Positions 8,428-16,688 of a DNA stretch of 64,000 bases are shown piece after piece; the stretch's first letter is position 1, and the number at the start of each line of letters is the position of its first letter. Made by a program: the position numbers and the translations under genes. This DNA comes from Arthrobacter_H sp030452125 (GTDB lineage: Bacteria; Actinomycetota; Actinomycetes; Actinomycetales; Micrococcaceae), in the NCBI GenBank assembly GCA_052379645.1, contig JBQSYU010000009.1. One strand, written 5' to 3'. The notes below the pieces were generated by a model. It was not told where the DNA came from, searched no databases, and saw only the letters and a program-made list of their open reading frames with translations.

Positions 8428-9702
8428 ATGACCCGATCGATGACCTTGGCCCAGGCCCGGCGCATTGCGCTGGCGGCCCAGGGACTTCATCAGGAACGGC
8501 CCACCCGCCGGGCGACCGCCCGGCAGGTGGGCCGGACCTTTGAGCGCCTGCAATTGTTGCAAATTGATTCGGTCAACGTCCTGACCCGGGCCCACTATCT
8601 GCCGCTCTTCGCCCGGTTGGGGCCCTACGATCGGGCGGCATTGGACCGGTTGTCCTCCCGGTCGCCACGGCGGATGGTGGAGTACTGGGCCCACGAAGCA
8701 AGCTTCATCCGGCCCGAACACCACGCCGACCTGTTGCTGTGGCAACGACGGACCTGGATGGGCAGCTTCACCCCCGATCGTCCCGAACTCGGTGAACTGG
8801 CCGACCGGATCCTTGACCTGCTGGGCTCCTCACGGCCGCTGACGGCCCGTGAGGTGGCGACTCGTTTGGGACACCATGAAGTGATCGACCGTTCCGGCTG
8901 GGGATGGAACCGCTCCTCGGTGAAGGAGGCGTTGGAAGCCATGTTCGCCCTCGGGCAGGTCGGCTCCGTGAACCGCAGCACCCAGTTCGAACGGCGTTAT
9001 GCCCCCATCTCCACGGTCCTTCCCCCACAGGCCCGCAGTGCGGGGCCGCCGCGGGCGATCGAGGGGGTCGGAGGTGGCATGGTCGTCGCGGCCACCGACG
9101 CCGAGCGCTCCACCTCCGCCCGCAGGCTGATCGAGGCCGCGGCCAGGGCTCACGGCATCGGCACCGTGCGTTGCCTGGCCGATTACTTCAGGCTCCCGGT
9201 CCGCGCCGCGGCCGAAGCCGTGGAACGACTCGTCGAGGACGGGGTGCTCGAACTGGTCGATGTCCAGGGGTGGCCCGGCCGCCAATACCTCCACCACCAG
9301 GCTCTCAAACCGCGCCGGGCACGGGCCCGGGCGCTGCTCAGCCCCTTTGACTCGCTGGTCTTCGAACGACGGCGCCTGGAGGAGCTCTTCGGTTTCCACT
9401 ACCGGCTCGAGATCTACACCCCGGCCGCCCGACGACGCTACGGCTACTACGTCCTGCCCTTCCTGTTGGGCCAGGACCTCGTGGCCCGGGTGGATCTCAA
9501 GGCCGATCGGGCGCGGGGAGTGCTCCTGGTCAGATCCAGCCACGCCGAACCGGAGGCACCCGCTGAAACCGCCCGGGAACTGGCGTCCGAGCTTTCCCTG
9601 ATGGCTGAATGGCTCGGTCTGGAATCGGTGCAGGTCGAACTGGAGGGTAACCTTTCCCTAGAACTGGCCAATACGGTGGGGACACGAAGCGCGGGAACCT
9701 GA
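8428..9702 (+). CDS. YcaQ/AlkX-type winged-helix DNA glycosylase family protein
   Basis: A 424-residue HTH_42 (winged-helix) family protein. Near the N-terminus it has LLQIDSVNVLTRAHYLPLF; QID fits the Q-phi-D catalytic motif of E. coli YcaQ (AlkX), an interstrand crosslink DNA glycosylase, rather than the Q-phi-Q of Streptomyces AlkZ. Other family features are RMVEYWAHEASF and SPFDSLVFERRRLEELFGFHYRLEIYTP-like sequence toward the C-terminus. Start chosen at 8428 with GAAAGGG upstream, 28 bp after hpf. A role in repair of alkylated or crosslinked DNA is likely from the family; the substrate is not shown by sequence. Confidence 0.85.
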   Translation: MTRSMTLAQARRIALAAQGLHQERPTRRATARQVGRTFERLQLLQIDSVNVLTRAHYLPLFARLGPYDRAALDRLSSRSPRRMVEYWAHEASFIRPEHHADLLLWQRRTWMGSFTPDRPELGELADRILDLLGSSRPLTAREVATRLGHHEVIDRSGWGWNRSSVKEALEAMFALGQVGSVNRSTQFERRYAPISTVLPPQARSAGPPRAIEGVGGGMVVAATDAERSTSARRLIEAAARAHGIGTVRCLADYFRLPVRAAAEAVERLVEDGVLELVDVQGWPGRQYLHHQALKPRRARARALLSPFDSLVFERRRLEELFGFHYRLEIYTPAARRRYGYYVLPFLLGQDLVARVDLKADRARGVLLVRSSHAEPEAPAETARELASELSLMAEWLGLESVQVELEGNLSLELANTVGTRSAGT

Positions 9703-9774
9703 AAGGGCCGCCGATCGTGTCTCCCGTAGACTGGTCAAGCCAGAATTCCTGTGCCTGAGATTTGGAGCTACCAC

Positions 9775-12510
9775 GTGGCATCACTGCTAGAACGCGTCCT
9801 GCGGACCGGCGACAAGAAGACCCTGAAGCAACTGCGCGGATACGCGCAGGCCATCAACCTGCTTGAGGACGAATTCCGGGCCATGTCGGATGCGGATCTG
9901 CGGGCCGAAACCGAGGACTTCAAGAAGCGCTTCCAAGAGGGCGCTTCGCTGGACTCCTTGCTGCCCGAGGCCTTTGCCGCGGTCCGCGAGGCATCCGACC
10001 GCACGTTGGGCATGCGTCACTTCGACGTCCAGCTCATGGGCGGGGCGGCCCTGCATCTGGGTGACATCGCCGAAATGAAGACCGGTGAAGGCAAGACGCT
10101 GGTGGCGACCGGGCCTGCCTATCTCAACGCCATCTCCGGCAAGGGCGTGCACATCATCACGACCAACGACTACCTCGCCGAGTACCAGTCGGACCTGATG
10201 GGGCGCGTCTTCCGCTTCCTGGGCCTGACCACCGGCTGCATCCTGGCCAACCAGGATCCTTCGGTGCGCCGTCAGCAGTATGAAGCGGACGTCACCTACG
10301 GGACGAACAACGAATTCGGCTTCGACTACCTGCGCGACAACATGGCTTGGAGCAAGGATGAACTCGTCCAGCGCGGCCACAACTTCGCCATCGTTGACGA
10401 GGTCGACTCCATCCTCATCGACGAGGCCAGGACCCCGTTGATCATCTCGGGCCAGGCCCAGGGGGATGTGAACCGCTGGTTCAGCGAGTTCGCCCGGCTG
10501 GTGACCCGCCTGGACGTCGACACCGACTACGAGGTCGACGAGAAGAAGCGCACCGTGGGCGTGCTGGAGGCGGGGATCGAAAAGGTAGAGGACCACCTGG
10601 GCATCCACAACCTCTACGAAGAGGCCAACACCCCGCTGATCGGCTTCCTGAACAACGCCATCAAGGCCAAGGAATTGTTCAAGAAGGACAAGGACTACGT
10701 CGTGATCAAGGGCGAAGTCATGATCGTCGACGAACATACCGGCCGTACGCTGGCGGGACGCCGCTACAACGAAGGCATGCACCAGGCGATCGAGGCGAAG
10801 GAAAACGTCGAGATCAAGGCGGAGAACCAGACGATGGCCACGGTCACATTGCAGAACTACTTCCGTCTGTACGCCAAGCTTTCCGGCATGACCGGTACCG
10901 CACAGACCGAGGCGGCCGAGTTCATGGGGACCTACAGCATCGGTGTCGTGGAGATCCCCACGAATAAACCGATGGTGCGCAAGGACCAGTCGGATCTGAT
11001 CTACAAGAACGAAATCGCCAAATTCGATGCCGTCGCCCAGGACATCGTGGAACGCCACGCCGCCGGACAGCCGGTGCTGATCGGTACCACCAGCGTCGAA
11101 AAGAGCGAATACCTCTCCCGCAAACTCGCCCAGGAGGGCGTGCGCCATGAGGTGCTCAATGCCAAGCAACACGCCCGTGAGGCCGCCGTCATCGCCCAGG
11201 CCGGCAAGAAGGGTGCGGTCACCGTGGCCACCAACATGGCCGGCCGCGGTACCGACATCATGCTCGGCGGCAACGCCGAGTTCCTCGCCGTCGCCGACAT
11301 GGAGCGCCGTGGCCTCGACCCCGAGCGCGACTCGGAGGAATACGAGCGGATCTGGGACGACGTGTTCGCCGCCGCCCGCGAAAGCGTGAAGGCCGAGGCC
11401 GAGGAGGTCCGCGGGTTGGGCGGTCTCTACGTCCTGGGCACCGAACGCCACGAATCCCGCCGTATCGACAACCAGTTGCGCGGCCGTTCCGGACGTCAGG
11501 GCGATCCGGGGGAGTCCCGTTTCTACCTGTCCATGACCGACGAACTGATGCGGCGCTTCAACGCCAACGCTGCCCAGCGGATCATGAACAACCCCTCGAT
11601 GCCCGAGGACATGGCCCTGGAGTCCAAGATCGTGTCGCGGGCCATCGAAACCGCCCAGGGCCAGGTCGAGTCGACCAACGCCGAACAGCGCAAGAACGTC
11701 CTGAAGTACGACGACGTCATGAACCGCCAACGCGAAGCCATCTACGGCGACCGCCGGCGCATCCTTGAAGGTGGCGACCTGCAGGAGCAGGTCCAGCACT
11801 TCCTGGAGGACGCCATCAAGGCCATGGTGTCCGAGGCGACGAGCTCGGGGCACGGCGACGACTGGGACTTCAAGCAGTTGTGGACGAACCTGGGGCAGTT
11901 GTACCCGATCGCCTTGACCATCGAGGAGGTCCTGGAAGAAGGTGGCGGCCCCGGCCGCATCACCCCGGAGTTCCTGTACGAGGAAATCCTTTCCGACGCC
12001 CGCGTCCAGTACGAGGAACGCGAACGGGCCATCGGTGCCGAGAACCTGCGTGAACTCGAACGCCGGGTGGTCCTGAGCGTGATCGGACGCAAATGGCAGG
12101 AACATCTCTACGAGATGGACTACCTCAAGGAGGGCATCGGCTTGCGGGCCATGGCCCAGCGCGACCCGCTGGTCGAATACCAGCGCGAGGGCTACGTGAT
12201 GTTCCAGACCATGATGGAGGCCATCCGCGAGGAAAGCGTCGGCTTCTTGTTCAACCTCGAGGTCGAGGTCGCCGCACCGACCCCGGTGTCCTTGCCCGGG
12301 GTCACCGACGGACGCTCCAACACCACGACGCCGGTGCTCAACACCCCCGGCCTGGATGCGCCGGCCCCTCCCTCGACCTTGCAGTACACCTCACCCAGTG
12401 AGGACGGGGAAGCGGAATCCCGGGTCGAGCGGTCGGCCTCGGCGGCGGCCAAGACCAAGGGCAAGGCCAACCGGGCCGAGCGGCGCTCGAAGAAGGCCAA
12501 GCGCAGCTAA
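9775..12510 (+). CDS. secA: Preprotein translocase ATPase SecA
   Basis: A 911-residue SecA, the motor that drives unfolded preproteins through SecYEG. The Walker A motif MKTGEGKT lies at about residue 101-108 and the DEAD-like box IVDEVDSILIDEARTPL at about 205-221. NMAGRGTDIMLGG and QLRGRSGRQGDPG mark the second nucleotide-binding fold. The C-terminus is Lys/Arg/Ala-rich and lacks the zinc-binding cysteine motif of proteobacterial SecA, as usual in actinobacteria. GTG at 9775 (VASLLERVL) is preferred because GGAG precedes it by 7 nt and family members begin at this point; a GTG at 9751 would add 8 residues. A TAGACT box at 9727-9732 may be its -10. Its stop overlaps that of the convergent gene. 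Confidence 0.97.
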   Translation: MASLLERVLRTGDKKTLKQLRGYAQAINLLEDEFRAMSDADLRAETEDFKKRFQEGASLDSLLPEAFAAVREASDRTLGMRHFDVQLMGGAALHLGDIAEMKTGEGKTLVATGPAYLNAISGKGVHIITTNDYLAEYQSDLMGRVFRFLGLTTGCILANQDPSVRRQQYEADVTYGTNNEFGFDYLRDNMAWSKDELVQRGHNFAIVDEVDSILIDEARTPLIISGQAQGDVNRWFSEFARLVTRLDVDTDYEVDEKKRTVGVLEAGIEKVEDHLGIHNLYEEANTPLIGFLNNAIKAKELFKKDKDYVVIKGEVMIVDEHTGRTLAGRRYNEGMHQAIEAKENVEIKAENQTMATVTLQNYFRLYAKLSGMTGTAQTEAAEFMGTYSIGVVEIPTNKPMVRKDQSDLIYKNEIAKFDAVAQDIVERHAAGQPVLIGTTSVEKSEYLSRKLAQEGVRHEVLNAKQHAREAAVIAQAGKKGAVTVATNMAGRGTDIMLGGNAEFLAVADMERRGLDPERDSEEYERIWDDVFAAARESVKAEAEEVRGLGGLYVLGTERHESRRIDNQLRGRSGRQGDPGESRFYLSMTDELMRRFNANAAQRIMNNPSMPEDMALESKIVSRAIETAQGQVESTNAEQRKNVLKYDDVMNRQREAIYGDRRRILEGGDLQEQVQHFLEDAIKAMVSEATSSGHGDDWDFKQLWTNLGQLYPIALTIEEVLEEGGGPGRITPEFLYEEILSDARVQYEERERAIGAENLRELERRVVLSVIGRKWQEHLYEMDYLKEGIGLRAMAQRDPLVEYQREGYVMFQTMMEAIREESVGFLFNLEVEVAAPTPVSLPGVTDGRSNTTTPVLNTPGLDAPAPPSTLQYTSPSEDGEAESRVERSASAAAKTKGKANRAERRSKKAKRS

Positions 12511-13085
12511 CCCAACTGCAGATCGACTACGGTCCAGTGTCCGTGTCGCCGCTCCACCCGGAGAGCGGCGGCACGGACACGGTCGTTTTCGGCCACCACC
12601 AGACTCGCCTCGTAGGCGCCGGTGGCCACCGGGCAGAGCCGGGTCCGTCTGATCGAGGTGTTGCGCCGGGAGCGGGTTCCGTCATCGGGTCGGGTCGCGT
12701 TGATCAGGGCGACCCGGCAACGGAGCTTCTCGTACTGGCCGGCCTCGAGCCAGCGGGCCAGCTGGTGGACCGGTCTGACCCCCGTCATCGATTCGAAGGC
12801 CGCCAGGGCAACCATGCGCACGATCGTCTGCACATGGGCGACTTCCTCCCGCCGGGACGCCTCCGCGGCGTCGTGCCGTGCCGGTGGAACCCTGGGGTCC
12901 GCAGCGGACCCGTTCGAAGTGCTGGCGGGGTAGCGGGGTGTGGTTGCCGGGAGCAGATCGGCGAATTTGCGCACCGGCAGGGGGCGGATCATTGCCTCCG
13001 GTGTTCCGGCGGAAAACCCCGGTCCGATCCCGGGGCCGTTCACGGGGCCCGGCGGCGGGGGTTCCGGTTGTGCTGACTGGCTCAT
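12507..13085 (-). CDS. Rv3235-family conserved protein
   Basis: A 192-residue protein with a Pro/Gly-rich first 60 residues and a conserved C-terminal region: IVRMVALAAFESMTGVRPVHQLARWLEAGQ, then a strand-rich part ending ERRHGHWTVVDLQLG. This pattern is the Rv3235-type family found beside secA in actinobacteria. It converges on secA and shares 3 nt of stop-codon sequence with it (TAG on the minus strand within the secA TAA region). It lies 5 bp after the LysM gene, so both form one leftward operon. No biochemical function is known. Confidence 0.8.
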   Translation of the reverse strand: MSQSAQPEPPPPGPVNGPGIGPGFSAGTPEAMIRPLPVRKFADLLPATTPRYPASTSNGSAADPRVPPARHDAAEASRREEVAHVQTIVRMVALAAFESMTGVRPVHQLARWLEAGQYEKLRCRVALINATRPDDGTRSRRNTSIRRTRLCPVATGAYEASLVVAENDRVRAAALRVERRHGHWTVVDLQLG

Positions 13086-13090
13086 GGCTC

Positions 13091-13882
13091 CTACTTTCCG
13101 TTGTGGTCCAACTCGGCCGGAGGCCGGGTCAAGACGGTTCCGATGGACAACAGGTTGGGGTCCGGGCCGATGGCATCCCGGTTGGCGTGGTACCAGCGGG
13201 GCCAGGCATGGGCGATTTGTGCGTCACTGGCTCCGGGCCCGGCCATCCGTGCGGCGATCCGCCAGAGGGAATCCCCGGCGCCGACCACCACGGTCCTTCC
13301 CGGTGCGGGGGCATCGGCCGGACTGCCCATCAGCCGCTCCATCGGTGCTGCCGGCCGTTCGGCATTCCACCGGGGGGTGGGTAGCTGCCGTTCGGTCCAG
13401 GACGCCGTGGGCACCGTGGACCGTGGGTCCTGGAGTGCCAGCTCCGGTACCGCGATGCGGAAGGTGGCAGACGAGGCAGCGACGGGGGGAACCGGTGCGA
13501 GGGCGTGGGCGGCCGGGACGATCAGGAGTTGGGTGCCGAGCAGGGCTGCCGCCGCCCGGCGCATGAAGACCGGCGAAAGCCGTGCGGTGCGATCGGCGCC
13601 CGCCGTCCGTCCTCTCCGGCGTAGGAATTCACTGAGGCAGGCGGCCAGGAAGCTGAAAATCCACCACCCGATGACCGCCAGCCCCAGCACGACGCAGCAG
13701 AGGGCGGCGCTGCGGTCCCAGCTGGCGGGGGAGCGCGTCGCCGCATCGCCCCACTCGGGTCCGCCGGACAGTCGGATCACCGCACAGAGCGACAGCAGGA
13801 TCGTGCAGAGTCCGATCAGGACCCCGCTCACCCCCGAGGCTGTCTGCCGGGGGTCACCGGTCGGTCCTGGAACCATTTCCAT
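13091..13882 (-). CDS. Membrane protein with C-terminal LysM domain
   Basis: A 263-residue protein with three hydrophobic segments in the first ~150 residues (ALCCVVLGLAVIGWWIFSFL is the clearest) and a C-terminal LysM-like domain, VVVGAGDSLWRIAARMAG ... LLSIGTVLTRP. LysM domains bind N-acetylglucosamine-containing glycans, so the C-terminus probably sits outside the membrane against peptidoglycan. No catalytic domain is attached. Start choice is uncertain: ATG at 13882 has AAAAGAG 5 nt upstream; ATGs at 13894 and 13876 are possible. Cotranscribed with the Rv3235-type gene. Many actinobacteria keep this pair next to secA. Confidence 0.75.
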   Translation of the reverse strand: MEMVPGPTGDPRQTASGVSGVLIGLCTILLSLCAVIRLSGGPEWGDAATRSPASWDRSAALCCVVLGLAVIGWWIFSFLAACLSEFLRRRGRTAGADRTARLSPVFMRRAAAALLGTQLLIVPAAHALAPVPPVAASSATFRIAVPELALQDPRSTVPTASWTERQLPTPRWNAERPAAPMERLMGSPADAPAPGRTVVVGAGDSLWRIAARMAGPGASDAQIAHAWPRWYHANRDAIGPDPNLLSIGTVLTRPPAELDHNGK

Positions 13883-13893
13883 CACTCTTTTCA

Positions 13894-13920
13894 TTTGATG
13901 CAGTTTGATGTTATTTGGTG
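13894..13920 (-). repeat. Three 10-bp-phased TTTGRTG repeats
   Basis: TTTGATG at 13894 and 13904 and TTTGGTG at 13914 recur at exactly 10-bp intervals in an AT-rich patch just upstream of the LysM membrane gene (CAYCAAA on the transcribed strand). Helical phasing suggests a protein-binding site on one DNA face, or a leader RNA element. Confidence 0.5.
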
Positions 13921-13986
13921 TTGATTGAGATCGAGCATGGCACTCGGGATCCCCGCTGTCCAGAGCCGAATGGAAATCGGTGGGAA

Positions 13987-13992
13987 TAGGGT
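13987..13992 (+). promoter_or_regulatory. Possible -10 box for a leaderless transcript
   Basis: TAGGGT lies 6 nt before the ATG at 13999. With transcription starting about 7 nt after the box, the first base would be the A of the start codon. There is no convincing Shine-Dalgarno sequence. Confidence 0.4.
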
Positions 13993-13998
13993 GGGCCC

Positions 13999-14553
13999 AT
14001 GCGCTGGGAATCACTATTCGCCGATCTGGAGTCCCAGCTCAATGCCGTCCGGGCGCGGGAGCGCACCGTGGAGATCCAGGAGATGGTCCGGATCGAGCGG
14101 TCCCAGCTGCGCCTCTGGGACTATCTCGCCGGCCAGACGGGCGCGGAGATCACGCTGGACCTGCTCTCCGGTCAGCGGCTGCGCGGGGTGCTGGTGCATG
14201 TGGGGGCGAATTGGTTGTCGCTGCTCGAGGGCCATGCCGAATACCTGGTGTTGGCTCCCGGCATCAGGTCGATCGAAGTGGCCGGAGAGCGTGCCGCGGT
14301 CGTGGACCAGACCGCGGTACGACGCCGGCTCAGCCAGGGTGCTGCCCTGCGTTCACTGGTGCGCAACCGGGCGCGGGTCACGGTGTGGGCCGTGGACGGG
14401 GCCGCCTTGGGGACCGGGACCCTGGATCATGCCGGTGCCGACCATTTGCGCCTGGCCCGGCATCCGGCCGACGGGTACCGTCGCAGCGCCGAGGTCAGAT
14501 CGGTTGCCCTGCTGCCATTCGCCTCGATCTCCGTCCTGCGTCATGAGGGCTGA
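13999..14553 (+). CDS. Conserved hypothetical protein, possibly two Sm-like barrels
   Basis: A 184-residue soluble protein. Residues 1-50 are helical and charged. Residues about 50-95 (ITLDLLSGQRLRGVLVHVG, NWLSLLEG, LVLAPGIRSIEV) and about 122-180 (RVTVWAVDGAALGTGTLDH, HLRLARHPADG, VALLPFASISVLR) share the same order: strand, G-x-x-L-x-G turn, strand, hydrophobic strand, and a closing xxIxxI strand. That resembles the Sm/LSm fold twice over, but this is my inference from pattern, not a database match. It lies between the divergent LysM operon and the SAF/CpaE pair. Function unknown; RNA or DNA binding would be one possibility. Confidence 0.7.
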   Translation: MRWESLFADLESQLNAVRARERTVEIQEMVRIERSQLRLWDYLAGQTGAEITLDLLSGQRLRGVLVHVGANWLSLLEGHAEYLVLAPGIRSIEVAGERAAVVDQTAVRRRLSQGAALRSLVRNRARVTVWAVDGAALGTGTLDHAGADHLRLARHPADGYRRSAEVRSVALLPFASISVLRHEG

Positions 14554-14700
14554 TGGCCGCCGACGATCCACAGATCGGGCCCACCCCTTGGGTAGTGGGG
14601 GTTTAGTCATTAGTGTTGACGCGTAGGGAGGAATCATTCACCGTAACTTCTCCCACCAACGCGGTCTGTGTCATCACAGTCGGCGGGAAGCAGAGGCAGC

Positions 14701-15354
14701 GTGGCAACCGATGTACAGCACAGCCAACCGGCGCGCAGACTGCGCAAACCCGGGTGGAGGGATCCCCGGCTGATCGTTGGCATCCTGTTGGTTATCGGCG
14801 CCGTGGCCGGAGTCCTCACCCTGCTGTCCTGGCAGAACAAGACGGTGCCGGTATACGTGGCCAGCCAGGACATCAGCATGGGGGAGAAGATCGAAGCCTC
14901 CGGATTGGACGTTGTCGATGTGCGGCTGGATTCCGTCCAGGACCAATACCTCACCGCCCGGCAGGCCCCGTCCGAGGATCTTCGGGCCAATACGCTGATC
15001 CGCAGCGGTGAACTGGTCCCCCTTGCCTCGCTGGGCGGCCGCGACCCGCAGAACCGCAAACCCCTCTCCGTCGAGTTGTCCCGGGACCTGCCGGTGGCGG
15101 TGGCGGTGGGCACCCGTGTTGATGTGTGGGCCGCCGAACGGGCCAAGGACTCCACGACCTATCAGGAACCGAAGAAACTGTTGGAAACCGTGGAGGTCAG
15201 TGCCATCCGCGAACTCGATTCCGGTTTCGGCGGGGTCTCGGGGCAGGTGGTTGAGCTCCTCGTGACCGATGAGGACCTGCCCGGGATGATTTCCGCCTTG
15301 GCCAATGAAGCGCAACTGACCGTGGTGTTCGCCGGCGGAGGGTCTGCCGGATGA
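14701..15354 (+). CDS. SAF-domain (CpaB/RcpC-like) membrane protein
   Basis: A 217-residue protein with one membrane helix at about residues 24-46 (LIVGILLVIGAVAGVLTLL) and a SAF domain at about 52-120 starting VPVYVASQDISMGEKI. CpaB proteins with this layout support type IVb (Flp/Tad) pilus assembly. No secretin, CpaF ATPase or pilin gene is adjacent, so pilus function is unproven. The GTG at 14701 has AGAGG just upstream; a GTG at 14668 would add 11 residues. A TTGACG (14616-14621) could be a -35 element. Its end overlaps the next gene by ATGA, implying coupled expression with the ParA-like ATPase. Confidence 0.75.
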   Translation: MATDVQHSQPARRLRKPGWRDPRLIVGILLVIGAVAGVLTLLSWQNKTVPVYVASQDISMGEKIEASGLDVVDVRLDSVQDQYLTARQAPSEDLRANTLIRSGELVPLASLGGRDPQNRKPLSVELSRDLPVAVAVGTRVDVWAAERAKDSTTYQEPKKLLETVEVSAIRELDSGFGGVSGQVVELLVTDEDLPGMISALANEAQLTVVFAGGGSAG

Positions 15355-16592
15355 GTATCGCCGTCGTGGTCTGGGGCCGGGCCGGGGACCTGGCGGACCG
15401 TCTTGAACGATTGCGCGGCATGGTCACCATCGTGAGGCACTGCGAGGAACTGGGCGAGGTCGTGGCCTTGGCCGAATCCGGCTTGGCCGATGCCGCGTTG
15501 TTGCTGGGACCGCCCATGGACATCGATGCGGAATTCGCCGACGAGCTGTCCTTCCACGGCGTCCCGGCGGTGGCCATCACGGATGAACCCTCCCAGGCCG
15601 GGCGGCTCGCCGGGCTCGGTCTGGGCGTGGAACCGGAAACCGCGCAGGAGCAGTCGGTCTCGGATCTGCTCGAACTCCTGGTTTCCGGCGCCCACCGTCC
15701 AGCGCCACGCGGTGCACGCCGGGCGCAGTCCCCCGCAAGGACGGAGCACATCCCGGAGCCGGCCCCGGGACGGATCCTGGCGGTCTGGGGCCCGGCGGGA
15801 TCGACTGGGAAGACCCTGGTTGCGGTGAACCTGGCTGCCGAAGCGGCCATGGACGGCCAACGGGTCGTGCTGCTCGACGCCGATACCTACGGCGCCAGCG
15901 TCGCCGTCCATCTGGGGCTGCTCGACGAGGCTGCGGGGCTGGCACAACTATGCCGGCTCTCGGACCAGGGCATGCTCGACGAGGCGGGGTTCGAACGCTC
16001 CTGTGCCGTGGTCGCGGTCGGAGGGACAACGCTCCGGGTGGCCACGGGCTTGTCCCGGCCCCAACGATGGCCCGAACTGCGGGCCGGGGCCTTGGCCCGG
16101 GTGCTGGACTTCGTGCGTCGTCGGGCCGACCTGGTGGTCGTCGATGTCGCCTCCTTCCTCGAACGCGACGAGGACCTGACGTATGACACGTCCGCCCCGC
16201 AACGCAATGGTGCGGCCCTGGCCGTGTTGGAGTCGGCGGCCGAGGTCATCGCCGTCGGCTCGGCCGACAGCGTCGGGGTTCCCCGGATGATCAAGGGCCT
16301 CGAGGATCTGCGCGAGATCCTGCCCGGAACGACTCCCCGGGTGGTCTTCAACCGGGTGCGTCGTTCGGCGGTCGGACCCGCCCCGGAACGGGCCCTGGTG
16401 GAAAGCTGGGAGCGCTTTGGTCCCGGTGGCGGGATCGACGGGCTGCTGCCCTGGGAACCGGACACCGCGGACCGGGCCTTGCTGCAGGGCAGCGTGCTGG
16501 CAGAGCTGGCTCCCGAGAGTGTTCTGCGGGCCGGGATCGCGGCCCTGGTTTCGGTGGAAGTCAGGCGTCGTGCAGGGTTCTTCAATCGCTGA
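15351..16592 (+). CDS. CpaE/ParA-like P-loop ATPase
   Basis: A 413-residue protein. The N-terminal ~120 residues resemble a degenerate receiver domain as in CpaE. A linker rich in Arg and Pro (about 115-140) leads to a MinD/ParA-class ATPase with the P-loop WGPAGSTGKT at about 146-155, lacking the deviant Walker Lys of KGG-type MinD, and a DLVVVDVASFLERDED-like Walker B strand. Starts within the SAF gene (ATGA). CpaE proteins localise pilus machinery to cell poles; partner genes are not nearby, so the role of this pair is open. Confidence 0.78.
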   Translation: MSIAVVVWGRAGDLADRLERLRGMVTIVRHCEELGEVVALAESGLADAALLLGPPMDIDAEFADELSFHGVPAVAITDEPSQAGRLAGLGLGVEPETAQEQSVSDLLELLVSGAHRPAPRGARRAQSPARTEHIPEPAPGRILAVWGPAGSTGKTLVAVNLAAEAAMDGQRVVLLDADTYGASVAVHLGLLDEAAGLAQLCRLSDQGMLDEAGFERSCAVVAVGGTTLRVATGLSRPQRWPELRAGALARVLDFVRRRADLVVVDVASFLERDEDLTYDTSAPQRNGAALAVLESAAEVIAVGSADSVGVPRMIKGLEDLREILPGTTPRVVFNRVRRSAVGPAPERALVESWERFGPGGGIDGLLPWEPDTADRALLQGSVLAELAPESVLRAGIAALVSVEVRRRAGFFNR

Positions 16593-16688
16593 TACAGCCC
16601 ATTGGGAGCTAACCGGTCCGCGGGTTAGTCTTGAGGTGTTCGAGACCGCAAAGGCGCGGTCCTCATCCTTTTACGGAGGCGTTAATTG

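Noticed and set aside
9787..12105. A ~770-codon open frame antisense to secA
   Set aside because: High GC removes stop codons on the opposite strand; composition and lack of homology signatures mark it as a shadow.
14622..14700. A small gene (BldC-like) after the AGGGAGG at 14624-14631
   Set aside because: No usable start codon follows at the right distance and the translation has no helix-turn-helix pattern.
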